Shown here: positions 10,192-21,053 of the stretch, piece after piece
Layout: each line of letters starts with the position of its first letter
Numbering within the stretch: the first letter of the stretch is position 1
Assembly: GCA_029532625.1 (NCBI GenBank)
Contig: JARFXM010000006.1
Coordinates: forward strand, 3,348,001 to 3,412,000
Direction of reading: 5' to 3'
DNA length: 64,000 nt
Origin: Lomentospora prolificans
Lineage: Eukaryota; Ascomycota; Sordariomycetes; Microascales; Microascaceae
The notes under the pieces: model-generated
What the model was told of the DNA's origin: nothing
Databases searched by the model: none
What the model saw: only the letters and a program-made list of their open reading frames with translations
Translations under genes and position numbers: made by a program

Positions 10192-12087
10192 ATGCCGAGC
10201 CTCGATGTCAGCGAGCTTAACATTGTCTTGAGCATCTTAGGCTCGTTTATAATCTTGTACGGCGTCATATCCGTCAAGATCAAACGAGTTTGGTACCTAG
10301 GAGAAGCCCGTACGTACGCCGTCCAATCCCTCTGATTGATAACGAGACATATCTGAACCCTTAGCCTTATAGTCCCTGCTGTGGTAATCGGCATCCTTCT
10401 CGGCCCGATAGCTGCAAAGTTTATCGATAGTGAGCGATGGGGCTCAGCCGAGCGCGGCCAGACCAGTCTCATCACCCTCGTACGCCCTTCCCACAACCTC
10501 TCCCTATGACGGGCCCTCCCGTAGTGCTAATACGCCACAGGGTGTTATGAGAGTAATGATTGGCGTTCAGCTTGTCATTGCCGGGTTCCAACTTCCAGCA
10601 AAATACCAACTCACGCGGTGGAAGGAAATGGCGCTCTGTTTGCTACCGATCATGACCATTATGTGGCTGTGCACCACCCTCTGCATGCTGGCTACAATCC
10701 CCAACCTCACGCTGTTGGCCGCACTCGTTATCGGATCTTGCGTAACTTGTACAGACCCTATCCTTTCCCAAGCTATTGCTAAGGGACCGTTCGCCGACAA
10801 GTTTGTCGCTCGAGATCTCCGAGAGATCATCTCTTCCGAGGCTGGGGCGAACGATGGATTTGGATTCCCTTTCCTTATGCTCGCCACCTACCTCATCCGA
10901 CATGCCGATGTCCCTCAAGCTCTTGTCAAACAAGCGGGGACCGAGGCGCCTGTTGCCACGGCCAGTCCAGCCGCAGTAGTGGCAGAACTTGGTAGTCGAG
11001 CCCTGGAGCTTGTTAGTCGAGCTGAGGGGGTTGGACGGCTTGGTGGTGGCGTGGGCGAAGCGATGAAGCAATGGTTCCTCGAGACTTGGCTTTATATTGT
11101 CCTACTTTCCGTCGTCTACGGCGCTGTGGTTGGTTACGGATCCAGGAAGGCGGTCGCTTTCGCGCTAAGAAGGTAAATATTATTATATTGGACCACGAAC
11201 TGGCTGTCATCAGAGCCAAGAAATTGCTGACCACGAGCACAAACAGGCAGTGGATCGACTCAGAGAGCTATCTGCTCTTCCCAACGGCTATGGGCCTTTT
11301 CCTAATCGGCACGTGCGGCGCTATCGGCACTGACGATCTCCTTGCTTGTTTTGTAGCCGGCAATCTCCTCAACTGGGACGGCCAATATCTCGAAGAGACG
11401 GAAAAGCGCCATGACGAAGTTAACTCGTGTGTCGACGTCCTCCTCAACTTTGGAGGTTTCATGTATATTGGTGCGATTATGCCTTGGGACGAGTTCAACC
11501 AGCCTGACATTACTGGAATCACGTATCCCCGTCTACTCGGACTTGGCGTCCTTGTCATACTCTTCCGTCGCATACCCGCCATTTTCATCTCCTATAAGCT
11601 CATGCCAGGTGTATGCAAGAATTGGAAAGAAGCGCTCTTCATGGGCTACTTTGGGCCTATTGGAGCCGGTGCCGTCTTCTACCTAGAGCACACGAGGCAC
11701 CATCTCTTCCCGGAGCTTGGAGCTGGAGATGCAGAAGAGAGTGCGCTTATCCGAGCGATTGGCCCAGTAGTCATGTGGCTTGTCCTCTTCTCCATCGTTG
11801 TACATGGCCTGTCAATTCCGGCCCTCGACGTGATTTACAGATATATGGGCGTCCAGCCAATCCAGGACGATGCGGTCGAGACACGCCGCCTGTCGATCCA
11901 TGTCGTTGGCCCTGCTAATGCCATTGCGGCCGATAAGGAAACATTTATCCAGTATAACCGTTTCTCTAGACCGGTCTTCGACGCGGCACAGCTACCAATC
12001 GCGAGAGAGAAGGACGACTACTCGGTTGAGTATTCGTCTCGGGACAGGATTATCAAGTTCAATGAAGGCAGAGGAGTCCGGCGATAG
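10192..12087 (+). CDS. Plasma-membrane Na+(K+)/H+ antiporter, Nha1/Sod2 family, 565 aa
   Basis: Exports sodium or potassium in exchange for protons across the plasma membrane, supporting salt tolerance and pH balance. Four exons: 10192-10309, 10373-10479, 10541-11172 and 11247-12087 (566 codons in total). The ATG at 10192 gives the family N-terminus with LNIVLSILGSFIILYGVIS. Diagnostic segments follow: EALPAVVIGILLGPIAAKFID, GVMRVMIGVQLVIAGFQLP, the ion-binding TCTDPILSQAI and SEAGANDGFGFPF motifs, and GTCGAIGTDDLLACFVAGNLLNWDG split around residue 380. About 12 hydrophobic helices are visible. The tail after the last helix is short (roughly 80 residues, ending NEGRGVRR), closer to fission-yeast Sod2 than to budding-yeast Nha1, whose cytosolic tail is several hundred residues. 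Alternative cations cannot be excluded. Confidence 0.93.
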
Positions 12088-12350
12088 GGTGATCAGAGGT
12101 TACAAAGACCCTTTGAGTCCCATAAAAGCCTGTTTTGGATTCCAGTCTTTCCACAATGCGTGACAGCGGACACTCGTATGGCCAAGCACGCCTCGATGGC
12201 GTGTATTACAATATACTATATTTATAAAATAAAAACCAACTTTAGTCGCTCGTTACAGTTGAGTCCCTATTCCTTGGCCACGCCCTTACGTGGCATATTC
12301 TTGTTGGTCCCCGAAGCTACCTAAGTCATTTCTCATATCCTGCAGTTTTC
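12088..12350. terminator. 3' flank of the antiporter gene
   Basis: A TA-rich segment with an AATATACTATATTTATAAAA run lies about 120 bases past the stop and is a plausible polyadenylation region. No gene seen. Confidence 0.35.
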
Positions 12351-12834
12351 CTACCACGTCATCGGGTAACTTTCTTGGATCTGTTCATTCTCTCTGTCTC
12401 TCTCGCCCAGGCCAGAGTCACATGTGAAACCTTGGTGATGTGTTAGATTATGTCTGAAGAATCTCCAGTCCGATCTCTCGATGGTTTCCCACAGCATACC
12501 ATATCCTAGTTCGAGAAGGATGGCTCCAAAGTGGAAAAGGAGTTTATTCCGAACAGAATCCGCGGGATTGAAGGGAGGCGAGTCGAGGAGTCTTGATGAA
12601 CTGGCAATGGACCCCACAGCCTCATCGCGCCTTTAACTTTGTCGACAGTGGGAAACGGCACTTCGAAGAAAGGCGTCTTGGCTGAAAAAACTTTGACTCC
12701 AGTAATAATGAGCGCTTTGATACCTCCATAGAGGGCGTACATGTTGACTGCTCTAGGTGTTTGGAAGCCATGACGTGGAGCGGTATTGTAGAATAACGCG
12801 GCAAGCCGCTAGTGAGGGCAAACTTCTTCCACAC
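12351..12834 (-). pseudogene. Possible relic of a DUF7580-type protein C-terminus
   Basis: One minus-strand frame contains NKLLFHFGAILLELGYG followed by MLWETIE, which resembles the LFALGIxLLELxFGxxLE helix seen in fungal DUF7580/HeLo-associated and STAND-associated proteins. Upstream in other frames are KTPFFEVPFPTVDKVKG and a basic segment, so at least one frame change would be needed to join them. The stretch is too short and broken for a functional gene. The family suggestion rests on one helix and is tentative. Confidence 0.3.
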
Positions 12835-13372
12835 ACTCCATTCCTATGCCGGGATTAGGTGAACTAGATGTTTGACTGTGGGTATGGTGTGGGTTTGGTG
12901 CGGGTATTTGAGAGTCATGGAATCTCGACCGTGGCTGCCAATAATAGCTCGAATAGTTACCGTGTCGCTAGCCTCATAGAGGGTCGTCAGCTCAATTGAA
13001 ACGGACAGACTTTCTGAAAAAGATATTCCGTAGGTCTTCTGATCTCATTCCTGATCAAAAGCGTAAGCAAGTGTTTTTGTATACTTCGTACTTGATAACC
13101 AGTTCTCCGTACCGTGATTGGCTCATGGACTTCCATCTTCGGGCATAGTACAAAGTCTCCAGACAAGCGGTATAGTTTTCACAAAGAGAAAAGCGGCGGC
13201 TTTGAAAATTGTATTACCAGGCCGGAAGGCCAATTAAGTTGTCCTCGAAGGGGTTTCTCTGACCCCAACCTGCAGGCGCCTGCTAAGCATGCTCCGAGGA
13301 CGCACCCTTATTCATTCCATTGAGGGGTCCTTCCATGGATCGAACCGCAAAAGTAGCATCATAAATCAATTT
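12835..13372. other. Intergenic stretch, no gene recognised
   Basis: No conserved frame seen on either strand. Confidence 0.45.
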
Positions 13373-13963
13373 TTAGCACCTATCCCTTCTCACGTAAACT
13401 GCGAGACCAAGAGAGTCCCAAAAATTGCCGCCAAAGAGAGAGAGTGCGGCTTTCTTGTCATAAACGCGAGGGCACCACTTCTCGGCGATGCCCTGGGCAT
13501 AATCAGCGATGTACCAACAAGGCTTGTTGTACACCTCAGGTGCATCCTCAATGGGGTCCCAGCACATGTAGATGGCTGGGCCATATGATCAACTGCCGTG
13601 GGAGCAGGTTTTGGCCTGGAGACGAGCGTGATCTTTAGGCTTGTGGCTGAGATACCATGCACCGGCGTTAATCGCGCCAAAAAAGGCCCTGCCATCAGGG
13701 ACAGAGCAGTCCTTCGCGGCCACGACACGGTCGCGCCAGCGGTCACCTCGTTCCTTCTCCGTGGAACCGGTGTTCGCAGGGTCCTCACCAGGCCACAAAT
13801 AGTCGGGGTTGATCTGCAAAACCTGGGTAATGAGATCCTCCATTGTGCCGTTGAGGGTCATTGTCTCGCCCTCTTATCCGAAGTTGCCTGTCCACTGAAT
13901 TGGGACAATGGGGAATTCTTCGAGGTGGTCGATGTCTTGTGCAAGGTTTGCCAAAGTGCCTGG
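13373..13963 (-). pseudogene. Small secreted cysteine-rich (effector-type) protein, broken by two in-frame stops
   Basis: One continuous minus-strand frame runs from a good acceptor (CTCACTAAC branch, TTGAGCAG) at 13964 to a stop at 13373, interrupted by TAA at 13874-13876 and TGA at 13589-13591. The conceptual product has the signature of a large fungal family of small secreted proteins: a VPIxWxGN segment, then MTLNGTMEDLITQVLQINPD, then DCSVPDGRAFFGAI, SYGPAIYMCWD, CWYIADYAQGIAEK and a terminal NFWDSLGLAVYVRRDRC. The TGA falls where the family has a conserved Cys in an SCSxxxAIxxCxD motif. The signal-peptide exon expected upstream was not found. Function of the family is unknown; members are often called candidate effectors. 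Confidence 0.6.
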
Positions 13964-14079
13964 CTGCTCAAGAGATGAGGTTAGTGAGCTTCTATACATC
14001 CTATCAAGAGCAAAAAGAACTGAGAAGTCTGGTGATTGAACCATATATCTGGCTAGGGAGGGCAAGAAACCTGGCAAAT

Positions 14080-16615
14080 ATATGCATGAGCAGCATGCAT
14101 CATCGCCACTATTTTTTCAATAGTTCATTGATTTGATTTGTCTAAATGTGAACGTTCAACTTGGCTGATGGGGAAAATGGATAGGATAGCGGTGGATGGT
14201 GATGGTGGAAGAAAAAGATAAGAGTCACGGCTCAGGGGTATTTAGGGATGATATTGAAGCCAGCCAGCTGAAGCCAGCAGTACTAGTGGTTTGAGGGCCA
14301 TTTCCCACTCAATGGGAAGGTAGCCTACTCACTTCATAATGATAAGTAGCGTCGCGGATTACCTCAGTACGAAAGAGCTCTGCCTTTCCTCTCCAAAATA
14401 GTGACATTGAGTATGTCCCTTCAAGAAGAAGCTGTGATCTTAAAGCCAGCAACAAAGCTGGCATGGACCTAAGAACAGTAGCCAGAGCAGTTGCGACTTC
14501 CCTAACATGATCCTAGACTAAAGATGACTCACTAGAGTACTCCTTCCACCGAGTATTCACCTTTCCCGGTGTAAGAAAGTGCATAGGAGCTTGGCTCTTC
14601 GACCGACTCTTGTCTGAGGAAAATCCTACATAGTTGATCTCCCAATGACCTTGATTGTAAGGCGATCGAATTGCAAGGCTCTTGAATATCGACTTTTCGC
14701 TTCTTGAAATAGGTTTCCAACCAATAACATACACAATTTTGGAACTCGGGGGCGTGATAGGAGGGTCGGAAGCTCACATCTGGTGGTCCTGGCAGGTAAT
14801 GCCACGGGTCAATCCTGGCTAACCCGACCATTTCGATCGGCGGCTGGGACACAAGGTTGCTTGAACTGTGGACCGAGGTCCACTACTGGAGATCCATCGG
14901 CGACGGTGGAGAACAGTACCGGTGCCACGAGTGCATTGACGACACTTGGCCGCTTAGGAATTTAAACTTTTAGCGAACCGCTATGGACTATTAATAAAGT
15001 TTATAATTACTTCGACTTTGATCCCCATGTCCGACAGTCGTCCAAGCGAAGGTGAAGTTTGACCAGGATATGGCCCTGTGAAGGACAGCATTCCAGAAGA
15101 AGGTCGCCTGTCGTGCGTGCCTTTGGTCCCTGTATCGTCTTGTCGGCCAGACCCAGGACCCTGAGATTGAGCTCCCTTTTTTTATTGTTGACCTTCGCCC
15201 TGTTCTGAATTGGAGATTATGCCGGCCTGGTTTTTGTCTTGCCGAAAGCAGCGTTGTGTCAGTATTAATGTCAGTGCCGAATTAGCGACCTTGTGGCGTG
15301 GACAAGATCCTGACCACTTTCTCGCCTCGCTAGTGTCTTATTTTAACTCTCTGCAGCACGGAAAATGGCGCTGAAGGTAACCGTAATGAGAGACTATTCG
15401 TATTTTACGGTCGTCTCGTTCTCGTCGATCTCCTTCCCTGTGTGCCGAGCTCCCGACGCTGATCACGACTTGATGGGAGGACACTGGCCCAGTTTTATTG
15501 GACAGAGTCGTCGTCTCTCCGAAATGGTACTGGTAATAGTGGCACATCGCCATAAATAGCGCCTTTCATGCGAGGGCGCCAGGCCGCATCTTGCCAGCTT
15601 TTGTACCTCTTTTGCGAATGGCCCAATAGCGAATGGTGGCTGATGCATTCCCGGTGAGTGAAGATTTTTTCGCCCTCTATTATTTTACCTTCAACCTTGT
15701 CTCGTCGGAAGCAGGGGGTCAAATCCCCCGGTCGGAAGCTACCGGCCACCCGAAGTCCTGCTTCCTGACCAGTACTTCTCTGGATTCCAAAGTTGGAAAG
15801 AGGCGTTCTTGTTGAAATTATCGGAGCCTGGTTGAGAGTCATCGCAGACATATGGTGGCTTGTCGCTGTGCGGTGCGAAGCCCCCTATCCGTATCTAGAT
15901 GGTTGCAGTTCCCTTATCCCTGAACATCATCACAAAGACCGAAAATCTTGCCCAGCTTGATGGCTGGCCTGGCCTGGCCCCTCACGCATGGGAGTGCTGG
16001 CGCTCACTAACTCAGGCTTGCTCCAACATTCTCAACCCTGCATCATGCTCCCCAGAGTCCACACCTGGAGGGTAATTGCCACCTCCCCAATCCTATGGAT
16101 CCTCGCCTTGGCATGACGGCCACGTCTGTGCACCAATTTCATGACCCCTGCTCTCAGACCTTCCTTTTCAACAAGGGGGGAGAGCTGGACGTGCCATTCG
16201 TTCCCAATATCCAGCATTCTGGGAAACTTGGCGCCATCCCCCCCCCGCCCGGGGTCCCCAACAAGCCTGTGATCACATTTCAGCTAGCTTTTAAAGTCCG
16301 CCTTGGACCCATACGTTGCGTGATTGTTCGTTGTGACTGCGGCCTGACTCTTCGCAATCGAGCCTCTCCAATCGGAGCTGACCAGATCTTGTCCCTGTTT
16401 CAGTTTCGCCCTCTTGCCGACGACCTTGACCTCCGCGATAGAGACGAGCATAGAGTAACTCAAGCTGGACAGCATCCGCAACCAGCCAATTAGTCTAGAT
16501 GCTGCGTGTGTGACCATTCTTCCTAAGGAGCTGCGAGCTCCAGTGCGCGGCGACACGAGGCACCACGCTACTGCCTCATCTAGTACGGTGATGGGCCCAG
16601 CTTCGAACCGGCGAA
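14080..16615. other. Long intergenic stretch, no gene supported
   Basis: Minus-strand frames at 14513-14852 have mixed composition but no recognisable motif or splice pattern, and 15338-15851 likewise. Nothing else is seen. C-run and G-run simple sequence occurs near 16238-16255. Confidence 0.4.
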
Positions 16616-17924
16616 ATGGATACCTCTGGGTTGGATATGACCGCGACCGACGATTTATCGCAGCTCGTCATTGCCTGCGCCATTGTGTGCCTCGTGGTGT
16701 CGGGGTTGATAGTCGGCCTGCGCTTCTACTCGAGAGGGGTCATCACGAAAGTGCTGGGGCGAGAGGACTGGTGCATTCTAGTCGCATGGGTAATATACAT
16801 TGACCTGGACATCGCAGTTTTCTTTTTGCATTCTATTTTATTCTTTTTTTCCTCTGGCGTCTAACGACCCGGGTTTAGCTCCTCGCTATAGGATACACGA
16901 TCGCCACGATATTTGGTATGACCAACTAACATCCATGCACTTGGCCCCACGATCCTAACGAACAGTAGAATGTAAGGCCGCCATCGGTCGTCATGTGTGG
17001 ACATTAGACCCGGCAGACACGTCCAAGTACCTTCTGGTATGCCACATCGACGTTTTCCCCCCGGAGACGGGACAACGCCTGACTTGCTGCTCTAGGCATC
17101 CTACATCAACGTTCTCTTCTACCAACTCAGCCTGGCCATGGCCAAGATCTCCATCCTCTTTCTCTACATCCGCGTCCTCACCTATGACTACGCACGCCGC
17201 GCCGCATACGCCGTTCTAGCCATCGTCGTCATCTACAATATCCTGGGCTTCATCTCCACCATGACCCTTTGTCGGCCGCTTCGCGCCTACTGGGATCTTA
17301 GCATTCACGAAAAGAAATGCCATCCGCCATCGCTCATGTGGGTCGCCATCGGCTTGCATATTGGGACCGATTTTCTTATATTCCTGATCCCTATGCCCGT
17401 AATATTACGAATGAGTCTTCCTTGGGGACAAAAGATAGGACTTTTTGTTGTCTTTGCCTTGGGCTTCTTGTATGATCATCTTTTCCCTCTTCGGACCCTG
17501 AGACGTAAATTATTACTTACTCGTTTTGACTCCCCGCAGCGTCTGCCTTATTTCAATCCTACGAGCTATTTGGATCCACGAGCTCATAGACTCCCAGGAC
17601 TCATCCTACGATTTTACCGCCATAAAAAACTGGACCTCCGTTGAGATCAACGTCTCCATCGCCATCCCCTGCCTAGTCGTCTTCAAGCCCCTCCTCAATA
17701 AGATCTGGCCCAAGATCTTCGGCTCCACCCCTTCACGGAACAATCAGGTGTACAATCTCAGAGAACACCCCGTGACCATCGGATCGGACCCGTCACATCC
17801 CAACCGAGGCCCTGAGAGTGCCCATGAGGCCGGCTACGCGGTGATTCCGTCGGCTAAGTCGTCCTTCATAACAGAAGATCAAGGCAATAGCGAGATGAAA
17901 AATGTGGGGAACAACGCGGTATAA
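16616..17924 (+). CDS. PTH11-like / rhodopsin-domain seven-helix membrane protein, 345 aa
   Basis: Five exons: 16616-16789, 16879-16915, 16969-17036, 17096-17469 and 17540-17924 (346 codons). The protein matches the fungal rhodopsin-domain integral membrane family (PF20684) that includes PTH11-like receptors. Visible segments include LVIACAIVCLVVSGLIVGLR (helix 1), REDWCILVAW-LLAIGYTIA (helix 2), CKAAIGRHVW, LFYQLSLAMAKISILFLYIR (helix 3), AYAVLAIVVIYNILGF (helix 4) with the CRPLRAYWD motif, LHIGTDFLIFLIPMPVI (helix 5), IGLFVVFALGFF (helix 6), CLISILRAIWI and SIAIPCLVVFKPLL (helix 7). There is no CFEM domain. The tail is short and Ser/Asn rich. Members are presumed surface sensors coupled to G proteins; the ligand is unknown. 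Confidence 0.92.
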
Positions 17925-18600
17925 CAAAGTGAACATCTGATATTAAATATGACCCATCCCACGGTTAACCTCGCGCGGTATGCGCACCCGACCTACCCTA
18001 ATACCACGGCCAATGTGCCGGTCTCGAGAGACTAGATATCAATCCTATGAGACGAAGCGCCATCTTATTTTGTACACCACATGGAACACGGAATTTATGA
18101 GGGATAGGTCTACTTTGGCTATACTATAATGAACCTTTTTAACGACTGCTTGCCTTTTTGCAGATCGATTTCGCTCCCCTCTTAGCTAAGTGTGAGGGCA
18201 ACAATCCCAAGTTAAATAGACGGACGAGGAGACATTATTATCATGGCCGCGACGCGATCGACGTCGCTCCGACAGTGCATTTGAAAATAAAGCAAATCTG
18301 CAGCCTAGCACCGGCATTTATTCATAAGTATCCTGAAGACGGTCCGGCGGTGGCGCAAATAAAACCTTGAGCCGCATCTTAGCACGCCTCCCCCGCGTCA
18401 GTCCACGGATATTGGCCAGCGGATACCAAGGTATATGAACACATCCATTGCTAAGTTCTGGGGAATGTGGCCAACTAGCTGCCTTGGGCCACTTCAAGTG
18501 CTACTGGGGTTTCTTCTGCCCCATTTACGTACGGCCCTGGTTTCCTGTCAGTAGCACATCGTCCACCACGGTTTACCATCGCATCCAAGCCTTTGCCACT
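17925..18600. other. Intergenic stretch, no gene recognised
   Basis: 3' flank of the receptor gene and promoter of the SDR gene. No other structure seen. Confidence 0.5.
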
Positions 18601-19087
18601 ATGGAATTCTCGCCTAACGGGTGCGTGTAATCCTCAGCTACCTGGACATCTGCTAACGCGGCCTAGAGTTGCCTTCGTGACTGGGGCTGGGGGTACCGTA
18701 GGCCGCTACACAATCCTCCAGTTCGCGAGGGATGGAGTCCGCAAAATCGCCAGCCTCGACATCTCTGAGCCTGCCCTTGAAAACACAAAGCAGACCGTTA
18801 CCAAGGAATTTTCCGAAAGTGATTTCCTCTCCCTTGTGGTGGACCTCAACGATGACGCCCAAATAGGCGCTGCGTTTAAGCAAGTCGTAGAGAATTTTGG
18901 TCAGATAGACTTTGCCGTCGTTAATGCGGGAATCGGTCAGCCGCTCAAAGTTACCTCTGAGTTGTCCTTTGAGGATTTCGACAAAGTTCTGGGAGTTATT
19001 AGTCTCAAGGGAGTGTGGGCGTGGGAGAGGTTAGAACTAGCTCAGATGGAGAAGCAGGAACCTCTCCCTTCGCCGGCTAAGGTGTAA
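18601..19087 (+). pseudogene. SDR-family oxidoreductase, N-terminal half only (146 aa)
   Basis: Two exons, 18601-18620 and 18667-19087, joined by an intron with GTGCGT donor, GCTAAC branch and CTAG acceptor. The product starts MEFSPNG and then has the Rossmann NAD(P) motif VTGAGGTVGR (residues 11-20), the adenine-contacting DLND segment and the NAGIG motif, ending ISLKGVWAWERLELAQMEK plus PSPAKV. Classical SDRs are 250-280 residues and carry the catalytic Ser and YxxxK after this point; none of that is present, nor could I find it in any frame of the following 300 bases. A GTAAGT at the stop codon could splice to a CTGCAG at 19119, but that gives no SDR sequence. The gene is therefore 3' truncated and very probably inactive as a reductase. 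Confidence 0.7.
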
Positions 19088-19419
19088 GTAATACGAGTGC
19101 GTGCCTGTGACCCTGCAGCTTACTCGACGTTGCTGATTCTATCGTATTACTGTCGAGCGAGAGGTCCAGCTACAAAACTGGCTCTTTGCTGACCGTCCGC
19201 AATCTCACTGGCTTGCAACCGACCAATGACCCACGTATCATCTGCTCTTACCCATCCACATGTCCGCTTGGATGGACATCACGACAGTGAAAATGAGGTC
19301 CAGGTCCACCATACACCGAATCAAGGAATTATGGCCCATCTTCCCCTTCCCTACGGCCCTTCTGGAAAGTATACCCGCAAACCAGCCTCTCTGAACGTCA
19401 CAAACCGATTCTCGTCCGC

Positions 19420-20020
19420 TCAGTGACCGTTTCCGTCCCTGTACACCCCGCAAGTCCAACACTTGAGGGATGCCGCATTTCCACATGCAGTATCACACTT
19501 GACACGCTCGGTATAAGGGCATAGAATGGGACCCTCGATATCCCCGCTGGCCGTATTCACCTTGAGTGTGGTGCGCTCGGGAGAAGTGCCGTTGTCGACC
19601 CATTTCTGAAGCTGACGGAACAGCTGGTTCGGTTGGCCGCTCGATCCATCAAAGCAGTGACTTAGACCGGGAGCTTGGAAGATTTAGTAAAAGTGGTGAA
19701 CGTCGGGGAGGACTTCTGCAACGGAATCATAATACTTTTCCGAAATCTTGGGAGATATGACGTTATCAGCCTAGAGAGACGCCAGTATCGTGAGCACGTC
19801 ATGCTCAGCCAGGTGAACATACTAATCTGCGGAAAGTCATCATTTTACCGCCGGAATTTCGGAAGTTGGTCAAATCTGCGTCGGTTGTGTCGAGGATGGA
19901 TTGAAACTCTTGCCCAGTCCGCCGTACCAGCCCGTCGAATTCCTCCCTACTTAGGTTCGAAACGTCCCAACTGGGGTCCTGGCAACAAACCGCTGTAACC
20001 ACTGAGTTCCAGTCGGACAA
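19420..20020 (-). pseudogene. Tannase / feruloyl esterase, 3' remnant with in-frame stop
   Basis: The C-terminal third of a tannase-family esterase (PF07519) can be read on the minus strand. The first exon part (20020-19823) contains DTTDADLTNFRNSGGKMMTF, matching the D-x-DL-x-x-F-x-x-x-GGK motif; an intact intron (19822-19771; GTATGT donor, CTCTAG acceptor) leads to ADNVISPKISEKYYDSV. Then comes the catalytic-His segment APGLSHCFDG, but an in-frame TAA interrupts it shortly before (in HHFY-stop-IFQ). The frame continues to a TGA at 19420-19422 with a Cys-rich tail CDTACGNAASLKCWTCG. The N-terminal region with the nucleophile Ser is unrecognisable upstream. Intact enzymes are secreted and cleave esters of gallate or ferulate. 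Confidence 0.65.
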
Positions 20021-21053
20021 TGACGTTTACAGGCCAGCTTTTATCAATGAAGGTCTACAAGCCTCCTCTTGTTCACCCATGCGAGCTCGGATAGACTTTA
20101 TTCAAACTCCTCGAAATGCTCGGTAAGCTTCGCGAGTCCGATGGCTCCCGTTGCTGCTCCGGCGCCCCACATCGTATCGAGGTGCACGCGATTGGCCATT
20201 TGCGCCCTTCGCATCGTCACGTCCTTAGCGGCTCCACACGATCCCAGAAATCTCCTCGGACGATAGGGCGAGTCAATTAACGGCGTATCCTGGACCGGAG
20301 GTGTCGCCAGCGGGAGCGCTAGCCGCTGAACGCCCCGATTGTGGTGTAGTAGCGGATGATGGTGGTGCTGATGCTGGTGCGGAGCGACAGTAGGCCGTGC
20401 AACCTACGTCAGTTCTAGAAATCCCGGTTCGACTTTTCTTTCTCACCCCCCCCGTCTTTTATCCAGATCTTTATTTAGTCCTAGACTTGATCGTGGGCGC
20501 AGGCTAAAAGGCGTGTTGGGACAACGCTTTGCCGAGACAATTGCTAGGTCCTGATTCAGTCATGATCGATCGGTGGCCTCCGTCTCAATCAATGTTGGGC
20601 CAGTTTGCGCAATTTGACCAGTCCCGCTAAAAATGATTAAGCGGGCGAGAAATGTATCGGGCGCGTTGTCACTCTCACAGCCTGGCCTCTCTCCCACGAG
20701 CCAGGAGAAACAACAAAAGTCGAGCTGGGCTGTGCCTTGCCTGGCCGAAACTTTCTGCGCCTGTGCACCAGAGCTGTGTGAGAAGGGATAAAACGCAGCC
20801 ACCCCCGCTTGTGATCGGGCGAAGGATCAGAAATGAACGTACCACTTTGGCTAGGAAAGTGGCGCAGTAGCTCGCATCGCTGACTCGTTGTCAAGGGAGG
20901 CCTCTGATTTTCAATTGAAAGAATTCACTCATAACTATTTCACCTGCTGGATGCGAATGAATTGAGCCTTCTCTCGTTCGCCACCCCCTTCTTCTATCCC
21001 TTTTGCATCTTAAAGCTTCCCTCAACAGGTGTGTTTCGACGACCAACGGCAGC
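20021..21053. other. Degenerate tannase 5' remains and annexin promoter
   Basis: 20021-20280 may be the decayed upstream part of the tannase relic, but no frame is convincing. From 20280 to 21053 there is no gene; the last 100 bases before the annexin start are CT-rich (TTCTCTCGTTCGCC), as is common in fungal promoters. Confidence 0.35.
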
